The notes: generated by a model not told the origin, from the letters alone. A stretch of DNA of 64,000 bases from JBLZUR01 sp048565625 (GCF_048565625.1 NZ_JBLZUR010000001.1:134141-198140), one strand, 5' to 3'; positions 16,422-25,588 are shown, counted from the first letter of the stretch. Made by a program: numbers and translations.

Positions 16422-17210
16422 TTGCGCAGTCGAACCGGGATTGCTGCAGTAGTGTGCTGTGAGGTCGGGTAACGATGTCCGAATAATAAGGCCAGTCAGA
16501 ACGTCAGCATTGACCTTGCCGGCAATTACATCAGCCATTCCCGTCAAGGATCGCCATGGCCTTCTTCGACGCGAATGGATTGTCAGATTCGGAATGAAGC
16601 CGGGCACGCGAGCCATATAATCGCGGTAAACCTCGCCGAAGTTGGCTAGCGCCTCCTTTTCCTCATGCCGAGCCAGCCGAATATACATCACGACGAGCAC
16701 CGGAAACATAGCAAGGGTCAAAAGGGTCGGCCATTGTAGCAAAAAGCCGAGCATGACGAGAATGAAGCCGACATATTGCGGGTGCCGGATCCGGGCATAA
16801 ATCCCAGTAAGGGCCAATTGGTGTTTGCGCTGACTCAAGTGAAGGGCCGTCCATGCAACCGAGATCAGCCAGTAACCCACGCCGATCAGCACAAAGCTGG
16901 CGATGTGGAATGGACCGTAATGGGGATTAACTCGCCAGCCGAACATCATCTCCAGGAGATGTCCAGCATCGTGGCTCCACCAGTCGACAGCGGGGAAATA
17001 CGACTGGAGCCACCCCGAAAGCACGAAGATCGTGAGCGGGAAGCCATACATTTCCGCGAAGAGCGCTATGATGAAAGCGCTGAACGCCCCCAAACTGCGC
17101 CAGTCTCGTTTAGTTGCCGGCTTGAAGAAGCTGAACGCAAAGAGGATGAAAACGGCGGCGTTAACCAGCGCGAGCCCCCACAGACCATAGCCATAGTCGG
17201 CGTGCGTCAT
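16356..17210 (-). CDS. Isoprenylcysteine carboxyl methyltransferase-like membrane protein with atypical tail
   Basis: Polytopic membrane protein of 284 residues with the ICMT/PEMT methyltransferase signature GIYARIRHPQYVGFILVMLG and RLARHEEKEALANFG...YRDYMARVPGFIP. At least five hydrophobic helices precede it. Family proteins normally end soon after the GFIP region; here about 65 further residues of unrelated sequence follow and run into the convergent gene, which suggests the natural 3' end was lost by a junction near 16.55 kb. It overlaps the DUF2933 gene (ATGA). This pair is often seen beside metal-resistance genes; substrate unknown. Confidence 0.75.
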   Translation of the reverse strand: MTHADYGYGLWGLALVNAAVFILFAFSFFKPATKRDWRSLGAFSAFIIALFAEMYGFPLTIFVLSGWLQSYFPAVDWWSHDAGHLLEMMFGWRVNPHYGPFHIASFVLIGVGYWLISVAWTALHLSQRKHQLALTGIYARIRHPQYVGFILVMLGFLLQWPTLLTLAMFPVLVVMYIRLARHEEKEALANFGEVYRDYMARVPGFIPNLTIHSRRRRPWRSLTGMADVIAGKVNADVLTGLIIRTSLPDLTAHYCSNPGSTAQSSWEGKFALHGQIRCGADARH

Positions 17211-17470
17211 CGCGACTCTCCTTCGATGCGGCCGTTGGGATTGGCCGGTAAGCCGGCGGGTGCCTGACCGGGCTCATGGCCATGCTGATGCCCACCATGG
17301 CCGCGGTGCATGAACAGGTGCATGAGCGGGCAGGCGAGCAGGATGAGATAGGGCAGCACACCCAGGAAGTGCGCGGTATGCTCGGTGAGGAGGAAGAAGC
17401 TAGCGACGAGCAGGAAGCCGATCAGAACGATCTTGCCGCGCTTGCGCATGCGATGGTCATGTTCGCCCAT
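17207..17470 (-). CDS. DUF2933 small membrane protein
   Basis: An 87-residue protein with the DUF2933 pattern: a basic N-terminus, two hydrophobic helices (IVLIGFLLVASFFLLTEH and LGVLPYLILLACPLMHLFMH) and a His-rich tail HRGHGGHQHGHEPG that could bind metal. It overlaps the ICMT-like gene and diverges from the beta-CASP operon across 252 bp. The long upstream extension of the frame is antisense to that operon and is rejected. Function unknown. Confidence 0.8.
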   Translation of the reverse strand: MGEHDHRMRKRGKIVLIGFLLVASFFLLTEHTAHFLGVLPYLILLACPLMHLFMHRGHGGHQHGHEPGQAPAGLPANPNGRIEGESR

Positions 17471-17722
17471 ATGCCGTCCTCTTCTGGTCAACGTCCGGGC
17501 AGCATAGGCTCGAGTCCAAGGAGCAAGGTATAAGTAGAGACCGAAGTCCCCCGGGCATCGCGCAGGCATGGGTAAGGCGATCGATGGGATCGGCCATCGG
17601 CGTTCGGGCGACGCAGCTGTCGGGGAGCAGCAGTCGTGCTGCGGATTTTGCGTATAGGCGTGCGGCGTCCGCGAACCAATGCTGCGCTCACGAACATAAT
17701 CGTGAGAGGCAGGCCCGCGTCC

Positions 17723-19171
17723 ATGCAAAAGAGAAAGAAACGGCACCATTCCCGCGTGACCATCTTCGAGCGTGAAGCAAGGATCGATCTGGCCAAGCGC
17801 CCGGCCGATGGTCTCGGCGTTGCCTTTCTCGGCGCATCGGGAACGGTCACAGGGTCGCGTTATCTGGTGGACGATGGTGAAACTCAGATCGTGGTCGATT
17901 CCGGCCTGTTTCAGGGACCCAGGGATCTGCGCCGCCTTAATTGGGCATCGATCCCACCCGAAGTCGCGGATGTCGGCCAGGTGCTGCTGACCCACGCCCA
18001 TCTCGATCACTCGGGCGCACTACCGCGCATGGCGCGCCTGGGCTGGGACGGGACCGTCCTTGCCACGCGGGCGACCGCGGCCCTGTGCGAGCTCCTTCTT
18101 CCCGACAGCGGCCATCTGCAGGAAAAGGATGCGGAGTTCGCCAACCAGCACGGCTTCTCCAGGCACCAGCCGGCGCTGCCCCTCTACACCCAGGCCGACG
18201 CGCGTCTGGCATTGCAGCTCTTCCGCCCGATCGAGTTCGGAGCGTGGCATGCAGTCACGGACGGCATCAGGGTGCGCTACCATCGCGCCGGCCACATCCT
18301 CGGCGCGGCGTCGATCGAGATCGACTGGAAGGGGCGGACAATCCTCTTCTCAGGCGATATCGGCCGTTACGGCGATGCGGTGATGAAGGATCCCGAGCCG
18401 CCCGCGCGCGCCGACTATGTCCTGGTGGAATCGACCTATGGCGATCGGCGCCACGAGCAGGTCGATCCGACAAAGACGCTTGGAGATCATGTCGAGCGAT
18501 GCGTCGAGAGAGGCGGGACGGTGGTGATCCCGGCCTTCGCCGTGGGACGGGTTCAGTCGCTTCTCTATCATTTCTCGCGTCTGCGCGCGCAGGGACGCCT
18601 CCGCGACATCCCGATCTTCCTCGACAGCCCGATGGCGATCAACGCGAGCGGGCTGATGTGCGATTTCATGGACGAGCATCGCCTGGCTCGCGCCGAGTGC
18701 GAAGCGGCGTGCAGCGTCGCGCACTATGTGCGCGAAGTGGAGGAATCCAAGGAACTCACCGCCAACCCCACCCCCAAGGTCATCATCTCGGCCAGTGGAA
18801 TGGCAACGGGCGGCCGCGTGCTCCACCATCTCAAGCGCTTCGCGCCGGATGGGAAGAACCTCATCCTCTTCTCGGGCTTCCAGGCGGCGGGCACCCGCGG
18901 CGCCGCCATGATCGGCGGCGCCCGGACGATCAAGATCCACGGCGAGTATATCCCGGTCGAAGCCGAGGTCGCCAACCTGACGATGCTCTCGGCGCATGCC
19001 GACAGCGACGAACTCATGCGCTGGCTCGGGTCGCTGCACGAGGCCCCGCGCCACGTCTATGTCACCCATGGCGAGCCGACCGGCGCCCAGGTCCTGGCGA
19101 AGCGTGTCTCGGAGGAACTGGGTTGGGCATGCAGCGTACCGGCGCTGGGTAGCTGGGGCATGCTCGCGTGA
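17723..19171 (+). CDS. Beta-CASP metallo-beta-lactamase-fold RNase-like hydrolase
   Basis: A 482-residue enzyme with the metallo-beta-lactamase motif THAHLDHSG, the downstream metal ligands HRAGHILGAASIEI and FSGDIGRYG, the beta-CASP region (ESTYGDR, IPAFAVGRVQ) and the C-terminal RNA-specificity segment (SASGMATGGRVLHHL, LSAHADSDELMRW). Such enzymes are zinc-dependent RNA exo/endonucleases. The ATG at 17723 is used; the frame is open further upstream. It overlaps the next gene, forming an operon with a nucleoside/nucleotide phosphorylase and PRPP synthetase, which suggests an RNA or nucleotide salvage route. Confidence 0.88.
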   Translation: MQKRKKRHHSRVTIFEREARIDLAKRPADGLGVAFLGASGTVTGSRYLVDDGETQIVVDSGLFQGPRDLRRLNWASIPPEVADVGQVLLTHAHLDHSGALPRMARLGWDGTVLATRATAALCELLLPDSGHLQEKDAEFANQHGFSRHQPALPLYTQADARLALQLFRPIEFGAWHAVTDGIRVRYHRAGHILGAASIEIDWKGRTILFSGDIGRYGDAVMKDPEPPARADYVLVESTYGDRRHEQVDPTKTLGDHVERCVERGGTVVIPAFAVGRVQSLLYHFSRLRAQGRLRDIPIFLDSPMAINASGLMCDFMDEHRLARAECEAACSVAHYVREVEESKELTANPTPKVIISASGMATGGRVLHHLKRFAPDGKNLILFSGFQAAGTRGAAMIGGARTIKIHGEYIPVEAEVANLTMLSAHADSDELMRWLGSLHEAPRHVYVTHGEPTGAQVLAKRVSEELGWACSVPALGSWGMLA

Positions 19172-20706
19172 AGCCCGGGATCATCGAGGACGCCGAAGCA
19201 GAGCCTGTCGCGACGACGCTGCGGGCACGCCGCATCGGCCTGTCGGCTGCCGGAAGCGATCTGATCGCGGTCATGCGCCACGACTGTCCCGTCTGCCGCT
19301 CGGAAGGTCTTGCGTCCCGCGCGCAGGTCGCGCTGCGCGCCGGCGGGCGGGAAATCGTCGTCTCGCTGCTGCACAGCTCCGCGGAGACTCCAGCGCCCGG
19401 CGAGATCGGCCTCTCCGAATCCGCATGGCAGCGGCTCGGCGTCAGCGATGGCGATCCGGTCGAGATCGCGCACGCCCAGCCTCTCGCCTCGCTCGCCGAA
19501 GTGCGTCGGCGCATCTATGGCAATCGTCTCAGTGACGGGGCTTTTTCAGCGATCATCACCGACATCGCCGAGCGACGCTATAGCGATGTCCATCTCTCGG
19601 CGTTCGTCACGGCCTGCTCAGCGGTCCCGCTCGATACGGACGAAACGATCAGCCTGACCAGGGCGATGGTCGATGTCGGCGAGCGATTGCAGTGGCCCGG
19701 AACGGTCATCGTCGACAAGCATAGCGTCGGTGGCTTGCCGGGCAATCGCACCACGCCGATCATCGTCTCGATCATGGCCGCGGAGGGCCTGATCATGCCC
19801 AAGACATCGTCGCGGGCGATCACCTCACCGGCCGGCACGGCGGACACGATGGAGGTGCTGGCACCTGTCGACCTCGACGTTTCCGCAATCCACAAGGTGG
19901 TCGAGCGCGAAGGCGGCTGCATCGCCTGGGGCGGCGCCGTCAACCTCAGCCCTGCCGACGATGTGATCATCGGCGTGGAACGGGTGCTCGATATCGATGC
20001 CGTCGGGCAGATGGTCGCCTCGGTGCTGTCCAAGAAAATCGCGGCCGGTGCGACCCATCTGGTCATCGACATCCCGGTCGGGCCGACCGCCAAGGTACGC
20101 GGCGCCGATGCCGCCGACACGCTCGAGCGGGCGCTGAGCTCTGTCGCCCAAGCCTTCGGGCTTCGCACGCGCGTGATGCGCGGCCCCGGCGCCGAGCCGA
20201 TCGGACGGGGCATCGGTCCGGCGCTCGAGGCGCAGGATATCCTTGCCGTGCTCCAGGGGCAGCCGGGCGCCGAGGATCTCGCCCACCGGGCCTGCGAGCT
20301 GGCGGGAGGACTGCTTGAGCTCGCGGACGCAGCCCCGGCCCGCGAAGGTTATGCGCGTGCGCGGGCGTGCCTCGAAAGCGGCCGGGCCTGGGCCAAGTTC
20401 CAACGTATCTGCGAAGCGCAGGGCGGCATGCGGGCTCCACAGGTCGCCCGGTTCCAACAGGATATGATCGCTCCCTATAGCGGCCGCCTGGTGAGTATCG
20501 ACAATCGCAAGCTCGCGACGGTCGCGAAGCTTGCCGGCGCGCCGATGGCCAAGGCCGCCGGCGTCGCGCTGCAGTGTCGGCTGAACCAGATGGTGGATGC
20601 CGGGGCTCCCTTGTGTAGCATTCATGCCGAGAGCCCGGGCGAGCTCGACTATGCGGCGGCCTATGCGGTGAGCGACGGGCCGATCTTCGGGATTGAAGCG
20701 CTATGA
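19168..20706 (+). CDS. Thymidine phosphorylase-family enzyme (AMP phosphorylase-like)
   Basis: A 512-residue member of the thymidine/pyrimidine/AMP phosphorylase family. An extra N-terminal domain of about 90 residues precedes the alpha domain, as in the archaeal-type AMP phosphorylases. The phosphate-binding VDKHSVGGLPGNRT and the SSRAITSPAGTADTME stretch are intact. The reaction is phosphorolysis of a nucleoside or NMP to base and ribose-1-phosphate or ribose-1,5-bisphosphate; which one cannot be told by eye. It overlaps both neighbours by 4 bp, so translation is coupled. Confidence 0.85.
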   Translation: MKPGIIEDAEAEPVATTLRARRIGLSAAGSDLIAVMRHDCPVCRSEGLASRAQVALRAGGREIVVSLLHSSAETPAPGEIGLSESAWQRLGVSDGDPVEIAHAQPLASLAEVRRRIYGNRLSDGAFSAIITDIAERRYSDVHLSAFVTACSAVPLDTDETISLTRAMVDVGERLQWPGTVIVDKHSVGGLPGNRTTPIIVSIMAAEGLIMPKTSSRAITSPAGTADTMEVLAPVDLDVSAIHKVVEREGGCIAWGGAVNLSPADDVIIGVERVLDIDAVGQMVASVLSKKIAAGATHLVIDIPVGPTAKVRGADAADTLERALSSVAQAFGLRTRVMRGPGAEPIGRGIGPALEAQDILAVLQGQPGAEDLAHRACELAGGLLELADAAPAREGYARARACLESGRAWAKFQRICEAQGGMRAPQVARFQQDMIAPYSGRLVSIDNRKLATVAKLAGAPMAKAAGVALQCRLNQMVDAGAPLCSIHAESPGELDYAAAYAVSDGPIFGIEAL

Positions 20707-21611
20707 ACCGTCCCGTGCTGTTCGCGCTGTCTGGCAGCGAGGCCCTGGCACAGCCGCTATCCGCCGCGCTCGATGCAGAGGTCGGCACGATCGAGCATCG
20801 TCAGTTTCCTGACGGGGAAACCTATCTCAGGGTCGGAAACGACGTCAGCGACCGCGAGGTCATCCTGCTGTCCAGTCTCGATCATCCGGACGCCAAGCTG
20901 TTGCCGCTGCTGTTCGCAGCCGACACCGCGCGCGATCTTGGCGCTCGCAGGATCGGGCTCGTCGCCCCTTACCTCGCTTACATGCGCCAGGACATACGCT
21001 TCCATGCCGGCGAGGCGGTGACGTCGCGAACCTTTGCTGCGATCCTGTCTCGCCATCTCGACTGGCTGGTGACGGTCGATCCGCATCTCCATCGCTACCA
21101 TGAATTGTCGGAAATCTACCGCATCCCAACCCAGGTTGTTCATGCCGCGCCGTTTTTGGCCTCGTGGATCAAGCGCAATGTCGCTCGCCCGCTGATCATC
21201 GGTCCGGACCTGGAAAGCGAACAGTGGGTCTCGCAGGTGGCGGCCGATGCCGATGCTCCGTTTCTCGTGTGCGAGAAAATCCGATCCGGCGACCGTCACG
21301 TCACCATCTCGATTCCGAATGCCCCAGCGTTTCTCGATCGCCAGCCGGTGCTGGTCGACGATATCGCCTCATCCGGTCGGACCCTCACCGAGGCGGCGCG
21401 CCAACTGGTCGGCATGGGGTTCGCGCGACCGGATTGCGTGGTCGTGCATCCGCTTTTTGCCGGCGATGCAGCGCAGGTTCTGGGTGGGCTTGTCGAAAGG
21501 ATCGTCAGCACGAACGCGGTTGCACATGCGTCGAATGATATAGACGTCATGCCAGCGATCGCGGAGGCCGTTCGCCACCGGATTGAATGGCGTGCTGCGC
21601 GTCAGTTCTAA
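20703..21611 (+). CDS. Ribose-phosphate pyrophosphokinase (PRPP synthetase)
   Basis: Transfers pyrophosphate from ATP to ribose-5-phosphate. The 302-residue protein has HRQFPDGETYLRV, the flexible-loop region, the catalytic stretch DPHLHRYHEL and the PRPP-binding loop VLVDDIASSGRTL. It is slightly shorter and more divergent than the housekeeping PrsA type and is the last gene of the three-gene operon, so it is likely a dedicated salvage paralogue rather than the essential chromosomal copy. Confidence 0.88.
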   Translation: MNRPVLFALSGSEALAQPLSAALDAEVGTIEHRQFPDGETYLRVGNDVSDREVILLSSLDHPDAKLLPLLFAADTARDLGARRIGLVAPYLAYMRQDIRFHAGEAVTSRTFAAILSRHLDWLVTVDPHLHRYHELSEIYRIPTQVVHAAPFLASWIKRNVARPLIIGPDLESEQWVSQVAADADAPFLVCEKIRSGDRHVTISIPNAPAFLDRQPVLVDDIASSGRTLTEAARQLVGMGFARPDCVVVHPLFAGDAAQVLGGLVERIVSTNAVAHASNDIDVMPAIAEAVRHRIEWRAARQF

Positions 21612-21733
21612 GACGGAAATGAACGCCCGGCAAACGCTGTGCGCGTCCTCATCCATTGACCCTAAACGAGTCCGAACCAATCTCCTGAGATCTCCCTTTC
21701 GGAGAAAATCGCGGCAGGGAAGGAGGATATGTC

Positions 21734-21960
21734 GTGTCGCACACACGCTCGTTCATCGATCCCCTCGACGTTGCTGGGCACCTGAAGCTTGAGCCCGAAG
21801 TAAAGCGCGCCACCCTGCTATCCTGGGCGTCCGATCGCGCAGCCGTCAAGGGCCAACCCGCCCCCCTCGCCCGCCGGGCGCCAGTAACCCGCTGCCGGTC
21901 GACGATGTGATGGAAGCGTAGCGATGGCTCGATCGCGCCGAGGGCGGCGCGGGCAACTCG
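21734..21960 (+). pseudogene. Decayed small gene (frameshift plus in-frame stop)
   Basis: A GTG at 21734 with a strong AGGAGG ribosome site opens a frame (VSHTRSFIDPLDVAGHLKLE) that ends at 21910. In the next frame sequence consistent with continuation follows directly (NPLPVDDVMEA), interrupted by TAG at 21919-21921 and then RWLDRAEGG. The two parts look like one small protein of about 75 residues broken by a frameshift and a nonsense codon. The family is unknown to me. The rest of the 21612-22173 gap holds only the promoter elements listed near 22.1 kb. Confidence 0.55.
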
Positions 21961-22085
21961 CATGCATCGTCCGGAGCAGAGACCCGGCAATGAGCCGCAG
22001 CGACCGCGGCATTGGTGTGAGCGGAGTAGCCGAACCCTCACAGTTTCGCTGTCCTTCGCCGTTTTGCCTCGCCAAATTTTTACTC

Positions 22086-22116
22086 TTGACCTGGGACCAT
22101 AGTCCAACGTGCAGAG
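22086..22116 (+). promoter_or_regulatory. MerR-type promoter/operator before the orphan response regulator
   Basis: TTGACC (22086-22091) is followed by a 19-bp spacer with the dyad GGACCATAGTCC and a weak -10 GCAGAG. A 19-bp spacer carrying a dyad is the hallmark of MerR-family activated promoters. The dyad matches those at 52.75 and 53.3 kb, not the CueR site at 25.6 kb. Twelve to 43 bp further downstream a TGCGTATTGAT sequence (22149-22159) resembles the ECF -10 element seen elsewhere in this window. Confidence 0.6.
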
Positions 22117-22173
22117 AAGTATCCCTTGAAGCGCTGCCCTCGCGGCACTGCGTATTGATCGATCTCGGGGGCT

Positions 22174-22809
22174 ATGGGGAACAAGCGCGTCGTGCATATC
22201 GTCGATGACGAAGAGACAATACGAAAAGCACTAAGTTTCACGTTGCGGACCGCAGGGTTTGCCGTAGAAGCCTACGCTTCGGGGCCGGAGTTTCTGTTGA
22301 GCGCAGAGGACGCCGAGAAAGGCTGCGTGGTTCTCGACATGCACATGCCCGACATGGACGGCCTGCAGGTTCAGGCGGAGCTGACGCGACGCGGTATCGA
22401 CATGCCCGTCGTGGTGCTGACGGGCAATGGCGATCCTACGCTCGCCGTACAGGCGATGAAGGCGGGCGCTGCCGACTTTCTCGCCAAACCGGTCGAGAAG
22501 GCCGCATTGCTCGGCGCGATCGACCGCGGCTTCAGCTGGCTTGAGAGTATAGCCCGTCGTGCCTCCGAACAGGCCGACGCTCTTTCGAAAGCCGCGAGAC
22601 TGACGCAGCGCGAACGGGCCGTTCTGAGAGGAATTTCGCGAGGCTATCCAAATAGCCTTATCGCAGATGAACTCGGCGTCACGTCGCGCACGGTCGAGCT
22701 GCATCGGGCCAGTCTGATGATCAAACTCAACGCGCAAAGCCTGCCCGACCTGTTGCGGATCGCTTTCGCCGTCGACCTGCACGAATCGACCGAAAACGGG
22801 CACCCCTAA
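22174..22809 (+). CDS. FixJ/NarL-family response regulator, orphan
   Basis: A 211-residue two-domain regulator: receiver domain (VDDEETIRKALSF, phospho-acceptor Asp in VVLDMHMPDMDG, VVLTGNGD, Lys in FLAKPVEKAA) and a LuxR/FixJ HTH (LTQRERAVLRGISRGYPN...TSRTVELHRASLM). It is a close relative of the FixJ at 34.0 kb, sharing the xKPxEKAALLGA signature, but has no kinase next to it. It may take phosphate from the FixL at 32.5 kb. The promoter in front is of MerR type. Confidence 0.88.
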   Translation: MGNKRVVHIVDDEETIRKALSFTLRTAGFAVEAYASGPEFLLSAEDAEKGCVVLDMHMPDMDGLQVQAELTRRGIDMPVVVLTGNGDPTLAVQAMKAGAADFLAKPVEKAALLGAIDRGFSWLESIARRASEQADALSKAARLTQRERAVLRGISRGYPNSLIADELGVTSRTVELHRASLMIKLNAQSLPDLLRIAFAVDLHESTENGHP

Positions 22810-22835
22810 AATTCTCGGCCGTGCGATGCCGGATG

Positions 22836-23234
22836 CTATGCGGATCGGGCCGCGGCCAGTTCGGCGATGATCGGACAATCCGGCCGCTCGTCGCCTTGGC
22901 AGCGCTCAGCCAGGTCGATTAGCGTGTCGCGCAGCGCCGTCAACGCCTCGGCTTTGCGCTGAAACTCATCGGCGCGGGCAAGGGCAAGCCGCTTCACCTC
23001 CGCGCTGGCACGGCCGGTATTGGCCCAAAGGCTGAGCAACGTGCGGATCTCCTCGATCGGGAAGCCGAGATCGCGGGCATTGGCGATAAACCGGAGGCGA
23101 TGGAGGTCGCGCTCGCCATAGTCACGATAGCCAGCACCCCGACGCGCCGGCGCCGGGATGAGGCCGATCTTTTCATAATGGCGGATCATCCGCTCAGAGA
23201 CGCCGCTCTGCCGTGACGTCTCGCCGATGTTCAC
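22836..23234 (-). CDS. cueR: Cu(I)-responsive MerR-family regulator CueR
   Basis: A 132-residue MerR regulator: N-terminal HTH (NIGETSRQSGVSERMIRHYEKIGLI), wing and dimer helix, and a C-terminal metal loop CQGDERPDCPI with two Cys eight residues apart, the CueR spacing for monovalent copper, silver or gold. It starts at a GTG overlapping the copA stop (GTGA), so it is made from the copA transcript and controls the promoter at 25.6 kb. Confidence 0.88.
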   Translation of the reverse strand: MNIGETSRQSGVSERMIRHYEKIGLIPAPARRGAGYRDYGERDLHRLRFIANARDLGFPIEEIRTLLSLWANTGRASAEVKRLALARADEFQRKAEALTALRDTLIDLAERCQGDERPDCPIIAELAAARSA

Positions 23235-25588
23235 AGTGCTTTCCGGTTGAGGCGCAGCGCGTTGGTGACCACGCTCACCGAAGAGAGCGCCATCGCCGCC
23301 GCCGCGATAATGGGCGAGAGCAGAATACCGAACAGCGGATAGAGCGCACCCGCCGCTACGGGCACGCCCGCGACATTGTAGATGAAGGCGAAGACGAGAT
23401 TCTGGCGGATGTTCGACATGGTCGCTTGGCTGAGCCGCCGCGCCCGGACGATGCCAGTCAGGTCGCCCTTGAGCAGCGTGACGCCAGCGCTCTCGATCGC
23501 GACGTCGGTGCCGGAACCCATGGCGATGCCGACGTCGGCGGCGGCCAACGCGGGGGCGTCGTTGACACCGTCGCCGGCCATGGCGACGACCCGCCCCTCG
23601 CGCTTGAACCTGGCGACCACGGCGCTCTTCTGATCGGGCAGCACCTCGGCTTCGACCTCGTCGATGCCCAGGCGTCGGGCGACCGCTTCCGCGGTCGTGC
23701 GGTTGTCGCCGGTCAGCATGACCACGCGAATGCCCTCCGCCTTGAGCGCGGCGAGCGCTTCTGGTGTCGTGGCCTTCACCGGATCGGCGATCGCGAAGGC
23801 GCCGCCGACTGTGCCGTCGACCCCGATGAAGATCGCGGTGGCGCCATCCCGGCGCAGCGCGTCGGCCTGGCTGGCGAGCGCATCGGTCGCAACCCCTTCG
23901 TCGGCAAGGAACTGCGCATTGCCGAGGACGATGCGCCGCCCTTCGACCGTGCCGAGCGCGCCGCGCCCGGTCGGCGAGTCGAAGTCGATGACGTCGCTCG
24001 TGACGATGCCGCGATCCTTCGCGGCCTCGACGATTGCCAACGCGAGCGGATGCTCGGACGCCCGCTCGACCGAGGCGGCAAGACGCAGCAGCTCGGCTTC
24101 GTCGAAGCCGGGCGCCGGCACGACCTGGGTGACGGCAGGCCGGCCTTCGGTCAGCGTGCCTGTCTTGTCGACGACGAGAGTGTCGACCTTCTCCATATGC
24201 TCGAGTGCTTCGGCATTTTTGATGAGGACACCGAGCCCGGCGCCGCGGCCGACCCCGACCATGATCGACATCGGCGTTGCCAGCCCCAGTGCGCAGGGAC
24301 AGGCGATGATCAGCACGGCGACCGCCGCCACCAGCCCATAGGCGAAGCGCGGCTCGGGACCCCAGATGCCCCAGGCGATGAACGCGACGGCCGCGACCGC
24401 GATGACCACGGGCACAAACCAGCCCGACACCTGATCGGCCATGCGCTGGATCGGCGCGCGCGAGCGCTGCGCCTCAGCGACCATCTGGACGATGCGTGCG
24501 AGCATGGTATCGCGGCCGACCTTGTCGGCGACGATCACCAGCGCACCGGTCTGGTTGAGCGTGCCGCCGATCACTGTGTCGGCCTTTGCCTTGGTGACGG
24601 GCATGGATTCGCCGGTGACCATCAACTCGTCGAGCGAGGAGCGGCCGTCCTCGACTACGCCGTCGACCGGCACCTTCTCGCCCGGCCGCACCCGCAGGCG
24701 GTCGCCCACCGCAACCAGATCAAGGCTGATTTCCTCTTCGTTCCCATCAGAACCGATCCGGCGCGCGGTCTTTGGTGCAAGGTTGAGCAGCGCCTTGATC
24801 GCGCCCGAGGTGCGTTCCCGCGCGCGCAGTTCGAGCATCTGGCCGAGCAGCACGAGGACGGTGATCACCGCGGCCGCCTCGAAATAGACGGCAACCATGC
24901 CGTCCTCGCCGCGGAAGGCCGGCGGGAACAGCTGAGGCGCGAGCGTCGCGATGACGCTGTAGATCCAGGCGACCCCGGTCCCCATCGCGATCAGGGTGAA
25001 CATGTTGAAGTTGCGGGTCTTGAGCGAGGCCCAGCCACGCTCGAAGAACGGCCAGCCCGCCCACAGCACGACGGGTGTCGCCAGCACGAACTGGATCCAT
25101 ACCGAGATAGACATCGGCACGAGGCGATGGATCGCGGGAAAGACATGCGCGCCCATCTCGAGGATCAGCACCGGGAGAGCCAGCACGAGGCCGACCCAGA
25201 AGCGCCGCGTGAAATCGACTAGCTCGTGGCTGGGGCCGCTGTCGGCGGTCACGGTCGCGGGTTCGAGCGCCATGCCGCAGATCGGACAGGACCCGGGATG
25301 GTCCTGGCGGATCTCGGGATGCATCGGGCAGGTCCAGATCGTGCCTTCGGGCGCCGCGACCGGCGGCGTCGGCGGGCCGAGATAGCGCTCGGGATCGGCG
25401 ATGAATTTGGTCCGGCAGCCCGCGCTGCAGAAATGATAGCTTTCACCGCTATGCTCGGCGTGATGCGCCGTGGTCGCCGGGTCGACGGTCATGCCGCAGA
25501 CCGGGTCCTTGACGCCGGTCGCCGCTTTAGCGGTGCCGTGGCCGCCGCAGCAACCGCCGCCATGCGCCGCTCCATGTGTCTCGTTCAT
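23231..25588 (-). CDS. copA: Copper-exporting P1B-type ATPase CopA
   Basis: Inner-membrane Cu(I) pump of 785 residues. In order: a Cys/His-rich start (GGGCCGGHG), a YHS-type domain (about 26-72, DPVCGM and YHFCSAGC), a heavy-metal-binding motif (about 86-110, TCPMHPEI and GSCPICGM), eight membrane helices, the ion-site CPC in ACPCALGLATP, DKTGTLT phosphorylation site, HP motif SEHPLA and GDGVNDAPAL. The longer open frame upstream covers the promoter and is rejected; the ATG at 25588 has AAAGGAGCGAGG. Cotranscribed with cueR. Confidence 0.95.
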   Translation of the reverse strand: MNETHGAAHGGGCCGGHGTAKAATGVKDPVCGMTVDPATTAHHAEHSGESYHFCSAGCRTKFIADPERYLGPPTPPVAAPEGTIWTCPMHPEIRQDHPGSCPICGMALEPATVTADSGPSHELVDFTRRFWVGLVLALPVLILEMGAHVFPAIHRLVPMSISVWIQFVLATPVVLWAGWPFFERGWASLKTRNFNMFTLIAMGTGVAWIYSVIATLAPQLFPPAFRGEDGMVAVYFEAAAVITVLVLLGQMLELRARERTSGAIKALLNLAPKTARRIGSDGNEEEISLDLVAVGDRLRVRPGEKVPVDGVVEDGRSSLDELMVTGESMPVTKAKADTVIGGTLNQTGALVIVADKVGRDTMLARIVQMVAEAQRSRAPIQRMADQVSGWFVPVVIAVAAVAFIAWGIWGPEPRFAYGLVAAVAVLIIACPCALGLATPMSIMVGVGRGAGLGVLIKNAEALEHMEKVDTLVVDKTGTLTEGRPAVTQVVPAPGFDEAELLRLAASVERASEHPLALAIVEAAKDRGIVTSDVIDFDSPTGRGALGTVEGRRIVLGNAQFLADEGVATDALASQADALRRDGATAIFIGVDGTVGGAFAIADPVKATTPEALAALKAEGIRVVMLTGDNRTTAEAVARRLGIDEVEAEVLPDQKSAVVARFKREGRVVAMAGDGVNDAPALAAADVGIAMGSGTDVAIESAGVTLLKGDLTGIVRARRLSQATMSNIRQNLVFAFIYNVAGVPVAAGALYPLFGILLSPIIAAAAMALSSVSVVTNALRLNRKAL

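Noticed and set aside
17649..17656. TGCGTATA before the beta-CASP operon as a further ECF promoter
   Set aside because: No AGGGG-like box at the 13-bp distance; only the -10 half matches.
22149..22159. TGCGTATTGAT before the orphan regulator as an ECF promoter
   Set aside because: It matches the -10 box very well, but no convincing -35 at the right distance; the MerR-type promoter explains the gene better.
23213..25222. 669-codon plus-strand open frame opposite the copper ATPase
   Set aside because: Low-complexity Asp/Arg/His-rich translation, fully antisense to copA; typical shadow frame in high-GC DNA.
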